Positions 10,799 to 19,471 of a DNA stretch of 64,000 nucleotides are shown here, in pieces. This stretch comes from a candidate division BRC1 bacterium HGW-BRC1-1 (lineage in GTDB: Bacteria > Sumerlaeota > Sumerlaeia > Sumerlaeales > Sumerlaeaceae). The translations under genes were made by a program, and so were the position numbers. The DNA is taken from the NCBI GenBank assembly GCA_002842095.1, contig PHCB01000006.1, positions 332,044-396,043 on the forward strand. Direction: 5' to 3'. The notes under the pieces were generated by a model. It had not been told where the DNA came from. It searched no databases and saw only the letters and a program-made list of their open reading frames with translations. The number at the start of each line of letters is the position of its first letter. Position 1 is the stretch's first letter.

Positions 10799-12478
10799 AT
10801 GAACATGACTGGCGCAGAACTCATCATGAGGCTGCTGGAACGGCAGGGCATCACCACCATCGCTGGAATCCCCGGCGGCGCAAACCTGCCGATGTATGAC
10901 GCATTTCACACCAGTTCCATCCAGCACATTCTCGTGCGTCATGAACAGGCCGCCGGCTTCATGGCCCAGGGCATGGCGCGCACCACCGGACTGCCCGCCG
11001 TCTGTTTCGCCACCAGCGGACCGGGTGCCACGAACATCCTCACCGCCATCGCCGACGCGAAGCTCGACTCCGTTCCCGTGATCTGCATCACCGGTCAGGT
11101 GCCCACGGGCCTCATCGGGTCCGACGCCTTTCAGGAAATCGACACCTACGGCCTCACGGTCCCCATCACCAAACACAACTATCTGGTGCGCACGGTGGAG
11201 GAACTGCTGACGGTCATCCCCGACGCCTTCCGCATTGCCATGAGCGGCCGCCCCGGTCCCGTGGTGATCGATGTGCCCAAGGACGTGCAGTCGGCCAGGA
11301 TCGAGTTCGACGCCTACCCCGAACCCGGCGCGCCCGACGCACCGCCCCGCTTCTCCCACGACGACATCTTCCGCGCTGCCGGTCTGATCAACGCCTCCGA
11401 GAAACCGGTCATCTACGCCGGCGCCGGCATCATCGGCTCCAACGCCGCACCCGCGCTCCACGCGTTGGCTGAAAAGGCATCCATCCCCGTTGCATGCACC
11501 CTGCTGGGACTGGGTTCCATGCCCGATTCCCACCCGCTGTACCTCGGCATGCTGGGCATGCACGGCTCGCGCGGCACGAACATGATCATGGAAGAATGCG
11601 ACCTGGTCATCGCGCTGGGCGTGCGGTTCGACGACCGTGCCACCGGCAAGGCCGCCGAGTTCTGCCCCAAGGCACACATCATCCACATCGACATCGACCG
11701 CTCCGAGCTGGGCAAAATTAAGCTGCCCATGCTGGGCATCGAGGCCGACGTGCGGCTCGCCATCGAGGCGCTGCTGCCCGAGGTGGGTGCCGACAAACGC
11801 TCCGATTGGACCGCCCGCACCACCGAACTGCGCGAGGCCCACCCCATGGCCATGCCCGGCGCCGACGACCTGCTGACGCCCTACGGCATCATCCGGCAAA
11901 CCGCCGCGATGCTCGACGACGACGCCATCATTTCCACCGACGTGGGCCAGCACCAGATGTGGACCGCACAAGCGTACCCATTCACATACCCGCGCCAGTG
12001 GTTGACCTCCGGCGGGCTCGGCACCATGGGCTTCGGCCTGCCCACCGCCATCGGCGCTGCAGTCGCCTTCCCCGAGCGCACATCCGTCTGCTTCAGCGGC
12101 GACGGCAGCATCCTCATGAACATTCAGGAACTGGCCACCGCCGTGGAGATTAACGCCAACGTGAAAATCGTGTTGCTGAACAACGGCCATCTGGGCCTCG
12201 TGCGCCAGCAGCAGGAACTGTTCTACGGGGCGCGCTACATGGCGTCGCGGTTCGAGGCGCGGCCCGATTTCGCCACCATCGCCCGCGGCTTTGGCATGGC
12301 CGCCTGCGACCTGGCCAACGAAGCCAACCCCGCCGAGGCCCTGGCCGCCGCCCTGCGCCAGCCCGGACCCTGCTTCATCAACGTGCCCATCGCCGAGGAA
12401 GACTGCGTCTTCCCCATGGTGCCCCCCGGCGCCGCCAACCATACCATGATAGGAGGAGAGACCCATGCAACAGCGTGA
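10799..12478 (+). CDS. ilvB: Acetolactate synthase, large (catalytic) subunit
   Basis: ThDP- and FAD-dependent enzyme that condenses pyruvate with pyruvate or 2-oxobutyrate in valine, leucine and isoleucine synthesis. 559 residues: N-terminal ThDP domain with catalytic Glu49 (VRHEQAAGFMAQG) and FATSGPGATN, a central FAD-binding domain (VIYAGAGII, LGVRFDDRATG), and a C-terminal ThDP domain with GDGSILMNIQELATA and NNGHLGLVRQQQELF. GAAGGAGAG precedes the ATG. Preceded by the attenuator; overlaps ilvN by 14 bases. The ivbL-type leader fits biosynthetic control. Confidence 0.96.
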   Translation: MNMTGAELIMRLLERQGITTIAGIPGGANLPMYDAFHTSSIQHILVRHEQAAGFMAQGMARTTGLPAVCFATSGPGATNILTAIADAKLDSVPVICITGQVPTGLIGSDAFQEIDTYGLTVPITKHNYLVRTVEELLTVIPDAFRIAMSGRPGPVVIDVPKDVQSARIEFDAYPEPGAPDAPPRFSHDDIFRAAGLINASEKPVIYAGAGIIGSNAAPALHALAEKASIPVACTLLGLGSMPDSHPLYLGMLGMHGSRGTNMIMEECDLVIALGVRFDDRATGKAAEFCPKAHIIHIDIDRSELGKIKLPMLGIEADVRLAIEALLPEVGADKRSDWTARTTELREAHPMAMPGADDLLTPYGIIRQTAAMLDDDAIISTDVGQHQMWTAQAYPFTYPRQWLTSGGLGTMGFGLPTAIGAAVAFPERTSVCFSGDGSILMNIQELATAVEINANVKIVLLNNGHLGLVRQQQELFYGARYMASRFEARPDFATIARGFGMAACDLANEANPAEALAAALRQPGPCFINVPIAEEDCVFPMVPPGAANHTMIGGETHATA

Positions 12479-12875
12479 CCCCCACGAAGAGATGAACCCC
12501 AACGAAGCCGACCACGACGAAGCCACCTGCGAGGGCGGATGCTGCAGCAAGGGCGCCGCCTACGACCCGCCCGCCCCCAAGGCCCCCGCCGGCACCGTGG
12601 TGCCCACCGTGGTGCTGCGCCTGAGCGTGCGCAACCACCCCGGCGTGATGAGCCACGTCTGCGGAATGTTCGCCCGCCGCGCCTTCAACCTGGAGGGGAT
12701 ACTAGTCCTCCCGGTGATGGACGGCACCACCAGCACCATGCTCCTCCTCGTGCACGACGACCGCCGCCTCGACCAGCTCGAGCGCCAGTTGTCGAAGCTG
12801 GAAGACGTGCTGGAAATCCACCGGGAAGCCACCGGCCACCGAGCCTTCGCCGCCGTGGCGGAGTTCATCGGATAG
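12465..12875 (+). CDS. ilvN: Acetolactate synthase, small regulatory subunit (short IlvN type)
   Basis: Regulatory subunit giving valine feedback to IlvB. 136 residues with one ACT domain (about 46-125: VVLRLSVRNHPGVMSHVCGMFARRAFNLEGI, then QLSKLEDVLEIHRE). That is the short enterobacterial IlvN class rather than the longer IlvH class. Unusual is a ~40-residue acidic N-terminal extension carrying the cysteine cluster CEGGCC (about 22-27) before the ACT fold. TAGGAGGAGAG, inside the end of ilvB, precedes the ATG, so translation is coupled. Followed at once by a strong terminator. Confidence 0.92.
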   Translation: MQQRDPHEEMNPNEADHDEATCEGGCCSKGAAYDPPAPKAPAGTVVPTVVLRLSVRNHPGVMSHVCGMFARRAFNLEGILVLPVMDGTTSTMLLLVHDDRRLDQLERQLSKLEDVLEIHREATGHRAFAAVAEFIG

Positions 12876-12885
12876 CAGATACGGA

Positions 12886-12909
12886 GGGAGGGCGAAAGCC
12901 CTCCCTTTT
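12886..12909 (+). terminator. Intrinsic terminator after ilvN
   Basis: GGGAGGGC, GAAA loop, GCCCTCCC, then TTTT: an 8-bp GC stem eleven bases after the ilvN stop. It closes the ilvBN operon. Confidence 0.9.
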
Positions 12910-12915
12910 CCCCCC

Positions 12916-12948
12916 GGGGAACGCCAATCTCCCGATTGGCGCTTTTAA
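12916..12948 (+). repeat. Dispersed CGCCAATC hairpin, copy 1
   Basis: GGGGAACGCCAATCTCCC followed by GATTGGCGCTTTTAA: arms CGCCAATC/GATTGGCG, a four-base loop and CTTTT. Nearly the same sequence recurs at 63754-63786 and inverted at 63902-63928. In both places it lies just past a plus-strand gene, so it may act as a mobile or repeated terminator. Confidence 0.8.
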
Positions 12949-12995
12949 GTCTGTTACGGTTGCGCCCAACACCCCGCAACACAAGAGAATCAAAC

Positions 12996-13120
12996 GTGGG
13001 ACCGGCGCCCCCTCCGGTCGCAGTGAGGCGTGTTGCCCGCGCAAAAATGTTTTTCTGGTGGGAACGCTTTTCCACGCCACCGCAACAAGGTCAGGCGACC
13101 GGCGGGGGCGCCGGTCCCAC
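12996..13120. repeat. 26-bp long-range inverted repeat
   Basis: GTGGGACCGGCGCCCCCTCC plus GGTCGC at 12996-13021 is matched by its reverse complement at 13095-13120 with a single mismatch. The 73-bp spacer holds no gene that I can support. It lies between the ilvN terminator and the convergent GH28-like gene. It resembles a paired REP/BIME-type element. Confidence 0.8.
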
Positions 13121-13141
13121 ATTAAAAGCCTCGTATCGCGG

Positions 13142-14575
13142 TCAATCCTTCTGCGGACCAAAATCACAATTGCGCACCACCACCCCGCGCACGGTTTGCA
13201 GGTCGGGTTCTTTAGTCGCCCCATCGCCCGCCATCGCCCCGCCGCGCCAGCCGTCCAGCACCAGGCCGTCCACCTCGCGACACTTCAGCGGGAAGTCGCC
13301 AGCGGCCCCCGCCCCCTCGCAATGTGGAGCAGACATTCCTGTCTGCTCATCCGTCCCCTCCCACCGGAACGTCACGTTCCGCACCACCATATCGCGCACG
13401 TGCCGCACGAACACGCCCCACGGCGCGAAGTGCGCGTGGCCGTAGGCCGGCACCGGATCGGGCATTTCCGCCCCGTGCCATTTGCGCTTGGGCGTCACGC
13501 GGAAATCAATATCCTCCAGCCGGATCCCCTCCAGCGGCTGTCCTGCCGTGCCCATCACCGTGGCCGCGCCGTTGCCCCGCGCAACCACCTGCGAGATGCG
13601 CACGTTGCGGATCCGCCCGCGCATGTTCATCAGATAAAACGCCGTCCCCTCCTGCTCCTGGGTCACCGTCAGGTTCGACACCGCCACGTTCTCGATGAGC
13701 CCGTTCTCCGCCGTAATGTTCACCACGCCCGCCGCGTTCGTCACCGCGCAGTTGCTCATGGCCACGTTGCGCACCACCGCCCGCGCCGAATCCTCCGGCG
13801 TCATCCCCGGGTCCAGTCCCGTGTACACCCGCAGCGCGTTCACCGACGTGTTGAACGTGCACCCCGAAATCGTCATGCCGTCGCTCGGCCCCGACCCGTT
13901 GCCGTCCACCGCCAGCGCGTCGTCGCCGGTGGTGAAGTCGCACCCCTCCACCCGCACCGCGCGACACGAACAGAAATGAAACCCGTCGGTGTTCGGCCCG
14001 TAAAACTCGTTCAGCACCGTAACGCCGCGCACCGCCACATGCTCGCAATCGATCAGCCACCCCGCGTAGGCCGGCGCGTCGTCGAACACCACGCCCTCCA
14101 CCAGCACGTTGCGGCACTGCTCGAACAACACCATCATCGGCCGCCACGCCTGCGCGGTGAACCGCGGAGGAATCGTGTTCCACGCCTCGCCCATCTCGTC
14201 GGGCGGGATCGGCGTCCAGAACGCGTGCCCCTGCCCCGCTATCCGCCCGCGCCCCGTCACCGCCACATCCTCGCACCCGAAAGCGTAAATCAACCCGATG
14301 CGCTCGGCCTTCAACGCACACCCCGGCGGCGCCTCAACAAACCGATAATCCTCCCGCCGCACCGACCCCACCAGCACCGCCCCCGCCTCCAGATGCAACG
14401 TCACCCGGTCGCGCAATTCAACCGTCCCCACAAGATAACGCCCAGCCGGCACCACCACCGTCCCCCCGCCGGACGCCGCGCAAGCATCCACCGCCGACTG
14501 CACCGCAGCCGTGTCGTAAGCCACGCCGTCGCCCACGGCGCCGAAGTCGCGGATGTTCCATTCATAATGTGTCAT
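13142..14575 (-). CDS. GH28-like right-handed beta-helix glycosidase (polygalacturonase-related)
   Basis: A 477-residue beta-helix protein. The N-terminus has the pectate-lyase/GH28 pattern NIRDFGAVGDGVAYDTAAVQ. GH28 catalytic blocks are PNTDG (194-198) and TGDDAL (216-221). The usual third block G-H-G is not visible where expected; NTSVNALRVYTG occupies that region, so activity or specificity may differ. No signal peptide, so it is cytoplasmic or a start upstream is missed. Near the C-terminus DEQTGMSAPHC is encoded by a dispersed palindromic repeat (13327-13348), apparently inserted without breaking the frame. Its substrate is unknown. Confidence 0.85.
   Translation of the reverse strand: MTHYEWNIRDFGAVGDGVAYDTAAVQSAVDACAASGGGTVVVPAGRYLVGTVELRDRVTLHLEAGAVLVGSVRREDYRFVEAPPGCALKAERIGLIYAFGCEDVAVTGRGRIAGQGHAFWTPIPPDEMGEAWNTIPPRFTAQAWRPMMVLFEQCRNVLVEGVVFDDAPAYAGWLIDCEHVAVRGVTVLNEFYGPNTDGFHFCSCRAVRVEGCDFTTGDDALAVDGNGSGPSDGMTISGCTFNTSVNALRVYTGLDPGMTPEDSARAVVRNVAMSNCAVTNAAGVVNITAENGLIENVAVSNLTVTQEQEGTAFYLMNMRGRIRNVRISQVVARGNGAATVMGTAGQPLEGIRLEDIDFRVTPKRKWHGAEMPDPVPAYGHAHFAPWGVFVRHVRDMVVRNVTFRWEGTDEQTGMSAPHCEGAGAAGDFPLKCREVDGLVLDGWRGGAMAGDGATKEPDLQTVRGVVVRNCDFGPQKD
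13327..13348. repeat. GCAGACA palindrome inside the GH28-like gene
   Basis: GAGCAGACA, TTCC, TGTCTGCTC: perfect 9-bp arms around a four-base loop, within the coding region. The same GCAGACA-N4-TGTCTGC form is at 35812-35831 (inside the terminase gene) and, imperfect, at 63936-63955. Confidence 0.85.
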
Positions 14576-14587
14576 GCTTTCACGCCC

Positions 14588-15094
14588 TCACATCCCGAAA
14601 AATTCGGGCGGAGTCACTACGATTTCTTTGGTCACCCCGTAGCCCGCGTCGATGGGCAGGTCTGGCTTGGACAGTGCCAGCCCCGCCAGTTCGTCGCAGC
14701 GTTCGTTCTCGGCGTTTCCCGCATGGCCACGCACCCATTCAAACTTTACGGAGTGACGCTCACAGAGAAGAAGCATCCGCTCCCAAAGGTCCGGATTGGA
14801 AGCCCGCTCCGTCTTGTTGCGCATCCACCCCAGCCGACGCCAACGCTTCGCCCACCCCTTCATAATCGCCGAAGCCAGATACTGCGAATCGGTGCGGATC
14901 GTAACCGAGCAAGTCCCCTTCAAAGCCTCAAGCCCCGCAATGGCCGCCATCATCTCCATACGGTTATTAGTCGTCAGCCGAAACCCACCCGAAAGCTCCT
15001 TGCGATGCCCCCCATGCAACAGCACCACCCCATACCCACCCTTGCCCGGGTTCGGATCGCACCCCCCATCGGTGTAGATGACAACGGACTTCAT
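14588..15094 (-). CDS. rnhA: Ribonuclease HI
   Basis: Cleaves the RNA strand of RNA-DNA hybrids. The 168-residue protein starts MKSVVIYTDGGCDPNPGKGGYG and carries the acidic set: Asp9 in YTDGGC, Glu in NNRMEMMAAIAGLEAL, Asp in IRTDSQYLASA and Asp in NERCDELAGLA, plus the basic handle-like GWAKRWRRLGW. The open frame extends 36 codons further upstream, but GGAGGTGA ten bases before the ATG at 15094 and family length decide the start. Confidence 0.96.
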   Translation of the reverse strand: MKSVVIYTDGGCDPNPGKGGYGVVLLHGGHRKELSGGFRLTTNNRMEMMAAIAGLEALKGTCSVTIRTDSQYLASAIMKGWAKRWRRLGWMRNKTERASNPDLWERMLLLCERHSVKFEWVRGHAGNAENERCDELAGLALSKPDLPIDAGYGVTKEIVVTPPEFFGM

Positions 15095-15202
15095 TATGTT
15101 AAGGTCACCTCCACTGGCGATCGCGCAAGAACTGGCGAATTTCCACCAACGAAATGCAAATCCGATGGCGTTGCCAAGTCCGAAGGACTTATCATCGCCC
15201 AT

Positions 15203-15433
15203 TAGTGCATTTTCGATTCAAATGATTACAGACTCGTGGTACGCTGAGATGTCGAATAGTGACCGCCCATCCCTGACGTCGGTGGCCACCACGGCCTCGC
15301 CCGGACACCCGATGCTACCACCACCCACTTGTTGGCGGATGGCAGCCCCGGTGAGACCGGTGTGCAACCGGTGTGCAACCGGTGTGCAAGCAGTGTGCAA
15401 GCAGTGTAATCGGCTCGCAGCGTGCTGCCCCAA
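15203..15433 (-). repeat. MITE-like element, copy A (5' part diverged)
   Basis: Read on the minus strand this matches the copies at 27734 and 34513 from CCGATT through the 11-bp minisatellite (TTGCACACCGG units) to TCTGTAATCATTTGAATCG and AAAATGCACTAATG. The 5' end with AGAGCGG is not recognisable. It fills most of the 423-bp gap between rnhA and the DinB-like gene. No gene is supported here, although one frame is open in all three copies. Confidence 0.8.
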
Positions 15434-15517
15434 ATTGCTGCGGACATGGAAAGACGCTTGATCGTCACGCCGGCCTGAGCACTCTTTGACAAGATAAGCG
15501 TCTGGAGGAAAATTGTT

Positions 15518-15994
15518 ATGATGTCGGATCGAGAACTACTGCGCCATCTCCTTGCGTCACTGACCTTTCGCAGCGCCCAGGCGTTGCGAGACGCGCCGAC
15601 CCGATTCGGTGCCTATCGCCCTTGCGACACCGCTATGAGCAACGCCGAGATCCTTGCCCACATGGGCAACACAATGGAATGGTGTTGCTGTCTTGTACAA
15701 GGACAGGAGCGCCCCCCCAACCAGCCCCGGGCAGAGTGGGCCCACGAAGTGGAACGCTTCTACACAATGCTTCAACAACTGGACGATTACCTGGCCACCG
15801 ACCAACCCCTTTCGATTCCCATCGAGAAGCTCGTAAAGGGCCCCATTGCCGACGCATTAACCCACACCGGACAACTGGCCATGCTACGCCGGATTTGCGG
15901 AGCACCCATGCCGCCGACGAGTTACTTTAAGCCCGATATGCCACTCGACTCCATAGCCGAGATGAAGGCAGAAGCCCTCGGCTCCAATCGATAG
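15518..15994 (+). CDS. DinB-superfamily protein
   Basis: A 158-residue, probably cytoplasmic four-helix-bundle protein. ILAHMGNTMEW and LTHTGQLAMLRRICG, with spaced His residues, match the DinB/YfiT-like metal-binding pattern; the reaction is unknown. TCTGGAGG lies about 13 bases before the first of two adjacent ATGs. It stands alone between a repeat element and a methyltransferase gene. Confidence 0.75.
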   Translation: MMSDRELLRHLLASLTFRSAQALRDAPTRFGAYRPCDTAMSNAEILAHMGNTMEWCCCLVQGQERPPNQPRAEWAHEVERFYTMLQQLDDYLATDQPLSIPIEKLVKGPIADALTHTGQLAMLRRICGAPMPPTSYFKPDMPLDSIAEMKAEALGSNR

Positions 15995-16154
15995 GTTCTG
16001 AGGATCGGGGACGTGGCCCACAACATTTCTCCCCGGCGTGATCACTTGGGCAAACTGGGCCCCTTCAAAACTCTTGCAGCGCAGAAGGTGATTGCTCTCT
16101 ACTGGAAGATCATGTCTTCACAACGAAGTCACTGCGAAACGCGGGCGGGCTGAT

Positions 16155-17459
16155 ATGTTTGGGAATGCTGCCGTGTATCTTTGCGCCGCGCTACAGGCAC
16201 CCGGGTATCTGGTGGAAAGATGCATGGATTCCAGTCGGCTGCCGGGCGTTCCCTTTCCGGACACGGGAGCTGTGGCAATCTATTGCGCATCCTCCGTGGA
16301 CCACCTGCTTATTCTGCTGGAACATGCCTTGGCCGCGTTTCCCGGTCTTGCATTTTACGTGTCCGCCCCGTGGGCCTCGACAGAAGCCGGACAGGCTCTT
16401 CCTAACCTGAAATCCCATCATGCCAATCTTCATGTTGGCGCGGACTTACCCGACTCGCTCGATTTAGCCATTTTGCTCTACTCCCCTAAGGGCAAGCTTG
16501 ACCGCCGCACCTCGGCTGGCATCCGGCGCCAGTTCTCCCGGTGCGTCGCTGGCCGGCGCGTCATTGTCCAGGGTGATGGTACCACGTGGCGTGGCGACCC
16601 ACGGGCCAGGGTCATGCGCAAGCTGCTGCGCCCGCTCTACAGGTTCCTCACCCGCGTTCGCGACTGCGCCGAGGAAACAGTCATTGCCGGTCGGCTTCAG
16701 GAAGAACCGAAAGATCACCCGCCCACCGCTGCGCGTCCAAAAAAACTCATCCTGTTGCTCCCACAACGCATTGAACAATCCCTGGAAACCGGGAATCTTG
16801 AGAAGCCCGACTTCCAATTGTCCGAACCTGCGGCAGATGATCTTTATGAAAACGATTATCACTCTCGGCTCTACTACGACGAGCGGCGTGATTGGGACAA
16901 TCTTCTTCAGGATTACCAGCAAAAGCGCTGGCGTAACTTGACATGCGTTGGGATTGCGCCTCCGCAAATGCGAGGCGGCGCATCCTCGCTGGATATCGGC
17001 TGCGGCACCGGCGGCCTCGTCGGCAAACTTGCGGACGAGGGGTTCGAGGCAATGGGAATCGACCGCTCGCGAGGCTCCATCCTCAAGGCGCAGGAGGTCT
17101 TTCCCGAGTCCGCGTTTGATTGCTGCGGCATTGAACCGCTGGTTGCGCAGGGCCGCCAATTTGACCTGATCACCCTCTCCCATGTGCTGGAGCACGTGAA
17201 GGATGACGTCGGGTTCCTGCGCGCGCTGCGTCCTCTGTTTAAGCCAGATGGGAAACTCTACATCGAGGTGCCCTGGGCACACCCCCGGGCGCTGCGCCTG
17301 CGCCCGCACTGGCACCGCCAGCTCGATCACTACCGCGAGTACAGCATGCAAGGCCTGGCCGCAGCCGTCAGGCAAAGCGGCTATACCATCACAGCGCACA
17401 TCGAGACATTAAGCGACGGCAACCGGGAACCCTACCAGTGCCTGGCATGCCAACCTTAG
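16155..17459 (+). CDS. Two-part protein with C-terminal class I SAM-dependent methyltransferase
   Basis: About 434 residues from the ATG at 16155; the frame can be extended to a TTG at 16092 without a better signal. The C-terminal half has SLDIGCGTGGLVGKL, FDLITLSHVLEHVKDD and GKLYIEVPW, a Methyltransf_11/23-type domain. The first ~230 residues (SVDHLLILLEHALAAFPG, LDLAILLYSPKGKLDRRTSAGIRRQFSRC) are not recognised, though the phrasing resembles proteins that modify sugars or lipids. The target is unknown. No partner genes are adjacent. Confidence 0.75.
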   Translation: MFGNAAVYLCAALQAPGYLVERCMDSSRLPGVPFPDTGAVAIYCASSVDHLLILLEHALAAFPGLAFYVSAPWASTEAGQALPNLKSHHANLHVGADLPDSLDLAILLYSPKGKLDRRTSAGIRRQFSRCVAGRRVIVQGDGTTWRGDPRARVMRKLLRPLYRFLTRVRDCAEETVIAGRLQEEPKDHPPTAARPKKLILLLPQRIEQSLETGNLEKPDFQLSEPAADDLYENDYHSRLYYDERRDWDNLLQDYQQKRWRNLTCVGIAPPQMRGGASSLDIGCGTGGLVGKLADEGFEAMGIDRSRGSILKAQEVFPESAFDCCGIEPLVAQGRQFDLITLSHVLEHVKDDVGFLRALRPLFKPDGKLYIEVPWAHPRALRLRPHWHRQLDHYREYSMQGLAAAVRQSGYTITAHIETLSDGNREPYQCLACQP

Positions 17460-17668
17460 CCCGGGCGACTGGCAGCCGAGTCAATCATAAATCGTTTAAT
17501 TTTCGCTTATCTCGGAGCATTCTCTCGATCCTCAATCAACCCCACTGGATAACCACCATTCCAATGCGGCATGCCACCTTTTCCATACCTTGATTGTCAA
17601 ACGTCTGGTGGGTGGACGGCAGGTAGATCAGTTTCCATATGGGGATCTTAATCCAAGGAGCTTTGCAA

Positions 17669-18700
17669 ATGACTCAGAGCAGGAGTATCAACCGCAGAAT
17701 CGTATTGGCGTCACGTCCGGTGGGGGCGCCTACGCGCGAGAATTTCCGTCTCGAAGAGGTGCCCGTGCCAGTCGCTTCGGATGGCCAGGTGCTGTTGCGC
17801 ACCGTCTATCTGTCGCTTGACCCGTACATGCGGGGTCGCATGAGCGATGCGCCGTCGTACAGCGATCCCGTGGCGGTGGGCGATGTGATGGTGGGCGGCA
17901 CGGTCTCCCGCGTTGAAGCGTCGAACCACGCCGATTACACGGCCGGCGATTTGGTGCTCGGTTATTCCGGCTGGCAGGATTACGCGCTCTCCGATGGGAG
18001 CGGTCTGACCAAACTCCCCGCAGATTTTTCGCGACCCTCCTATGCGCTGGGCGTTCTCGGCATGCCGGGCTTCACGGCCTACATGGGGCTGCTGGATATT
18101 GGTCAGCCGAAGGAGGGCGAAACGGTTGTTGTGGCCGCCGCAACGGGCGCGGTGGGTTCCGTGGTCGGGCAGATCGCGCGGATCAAAGGTTGCCGCGTGG
18201 TCGGTATCGCCGGCGGCGCGGAGAAATGCCGCTATGCGGTCGAGGAACTTGGCTTTGATGACTGCATCGATCACCACGGCGATGACTTGCCGCGCCGCCT
18301 GGCCGCCGCCTGCCCTAAGGGCATCGACGTTTACTTCGAAAACGTGAGCGGCCCCGTCTTCGATGCGGTGCTGCCGCTCCTCAACGCCCGTGCCCGCGTG
18401 CCGGTGTGCGGGCTGATCGCCCAATACAACGCCGCCGGTGCCCCGCAAGGGCCCGACCGTCTGCCGCGCCTGATGGGTACGATCCTCACCAAGCGGATCA
18501 CGATGCAGGGTTTCATTATCTTCCAGGATTACGGCGACAGCTTTGGTGAGTTCTCAACGAACATGCAGGCCTGGTTGGATGAGGGCAAAATCAAGTACCG
18601 GGAAGATGTCGTCGACGGACTCGAAAACGCGCCACAGGCATTCATCGGTCAGCTCGAAGGCAAGAACTTCGGCAAGCTCGTGGTTCATGTCGCCGATTAA
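17669..18700 (+). CDS. NADP-dependent enoyl/alkenal reductase, CurA-like MDR family
   Basis: Zinc-free medium-chain dehydrogenase/reductase that reduces activated carbon-carbon double bonds with NADPH. 343 residues with the family signature YLSLDPYMRGRM, the nucleotide-binding AATGAVGSVVGQIARIKGC and YFENVSGPVFDAVLPLLN. The upstream AAGGAG (spacing eight) fixes ATG 17669 over the one at 17639. Similar to E. coli CurA and plant double-bond reductases. Single gene; substrate unknown. Confidence 0.92.
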   Translation: MTQSRSINRRIVLASRPVGAPTRENFRLEEVPVPVASDGQVLLRTVYLSLDPYMRGRMSDAPSYSDPVAVGDVMVGGTVSRVEASNHADYTAGDLVLGYSGWQDYALSDGSGLTKLPADFSRPSYALGVLGMPGFTAYMGLLDIGQPKEGETVVVAAATGAVGSVVGQIARIKGCRVVGIAGGAEKCRYAVEELGFDDCIDHHGDDLPRRLAAACPKGIDVYFENVSGPVFDAVLPLLNARARVPVCGLIAQYNAAGAPQGPDRLPRLMGTILTKRITMQGFIIFQDYGDSFGEFSTNMQAWLDEGKIKYREDVVDGLENAPQAFIGQLEGKNFGKLVVHVAD

Positions 18701-18790
18701 TGACTGGGTCAAAACGAACAATACAATCAGACAACCATCATGCCACACAGCATTGGGGGCGGCGGGTCTCCACCCCAACGCAACCAGATG

Positions 18791-19300
18791 CTACTCTATG
18801 TTCAGCGGCACCGGCAGCGTGGAAACGGTATCCCCGCTGCCAAGGACAACGATGTCATAGATTCCCGCGGGAAGCTTTTTCCATTCGGCAAAGGGGATCG
18901 ACAGCATTTCACCGGAACGCGTCCGGGGCTGCAATTGCGTTTCCGGTTTGTCTGCCTGACGGGCAAAAACCCTGACACCTTCCAGATTGAAGCCTAAAAG
19001 TTCATAGTCAAAGGGGTCGGCGAAGCTGAGTTCCTTGGGGTTGGCCATGACGAGTTGGGGTGCCATGGACTTCGGCGCGACCCCCATGTTTGACAAGACT
19101 TGTGAGGCCGTCGTTTCGTTGAACGGCAAGGAATCTGGAGCAGGGACCGAAGCCGTTGGGGCGGGCTCGGTGCTGGCAACGGGTGCCGGGGTTTCGGTGG
19201 GGACGGAACCAGACGCCTGTTCTTCGGAGGGCTTTTGCGTGCATCCCCCCAGTAGGGCGATCATCAGAATAGCAGCCAGTTTGTGTGAACCTGATTTCAT
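18791..19300 (-). CDS. Small lipoprotein of unknown function
   Basis: 169 residues. A lipoprotein signal (KLAAILMIALLGGCTQKPSEE) with lipobox LGGC is followed by a Pro/Thr/Ser/Ala-rich linker and a C-terminal domain (about 75-169) ending LPAGIYDIVVLGSGDTVSTLPVPLNIE. Probably anchored in an envelope membrane. AAAGG lies upstream of the ATG. No family recognised. It is convergent with the CurA-like gene. Confidence 0.75.
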   Translation of the reverse strand: MKSGSHKLAAILMIALLGGCTQKPSEEQASGSVPTETPAPVASTEPAPTASVPAPDSLPFNETTASQVLSNMGVAPKSMAPQLVMANPKELSFADPFDYELLGFNLEGVRVFARQADKPETQLQPRTRSGEMLSIPFAEWKKLPAGIYDIVVLGSGDTVSTLPVPLNIE

Positions 19301-19411
19301 TTTTGCAGCCTTTCTGCAGGTGACATTTATGTACCACAAAACCACTTAAGCTGTATGCCCGACAGAGACCAAGCGTACAACGGGAATCTCCCGCAGCTCT
19401 GCTGACATAGC

Positions 19412-19446
19412 AAAAGAAAAACCCCGGCTGGTTTCCCAACCGGGGT
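19412..19446 (-). terminator. Intrinsic terminator of the secreted-protein gene
   Basis: On the minus strand ACCCCGGTTGG, GAAA, CCAGCCGGGGT is followed by TTTTCTTTTG: an 11-bp stem with one mismatch, just beyond the stop at 19472. Confidence 0.9.
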
Positions 19447-19471
19447 CTTGAATGTTGCTGGTCTGTTTTGC

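Noticed and set aside
10520-12550. 676-codon minus-strand frame opposite ilvB
   Set aside because: Gly/His/Asp-rich shadow of ilvB; no ribosome site, no family.
12539-15205. 888-codon plus-strand frame spanning ilvN, the GH28-like gene and rnhA
   Set aside because: His/Arg/Pro-rich shadow running over three recognised genes and a terminator; not coding.
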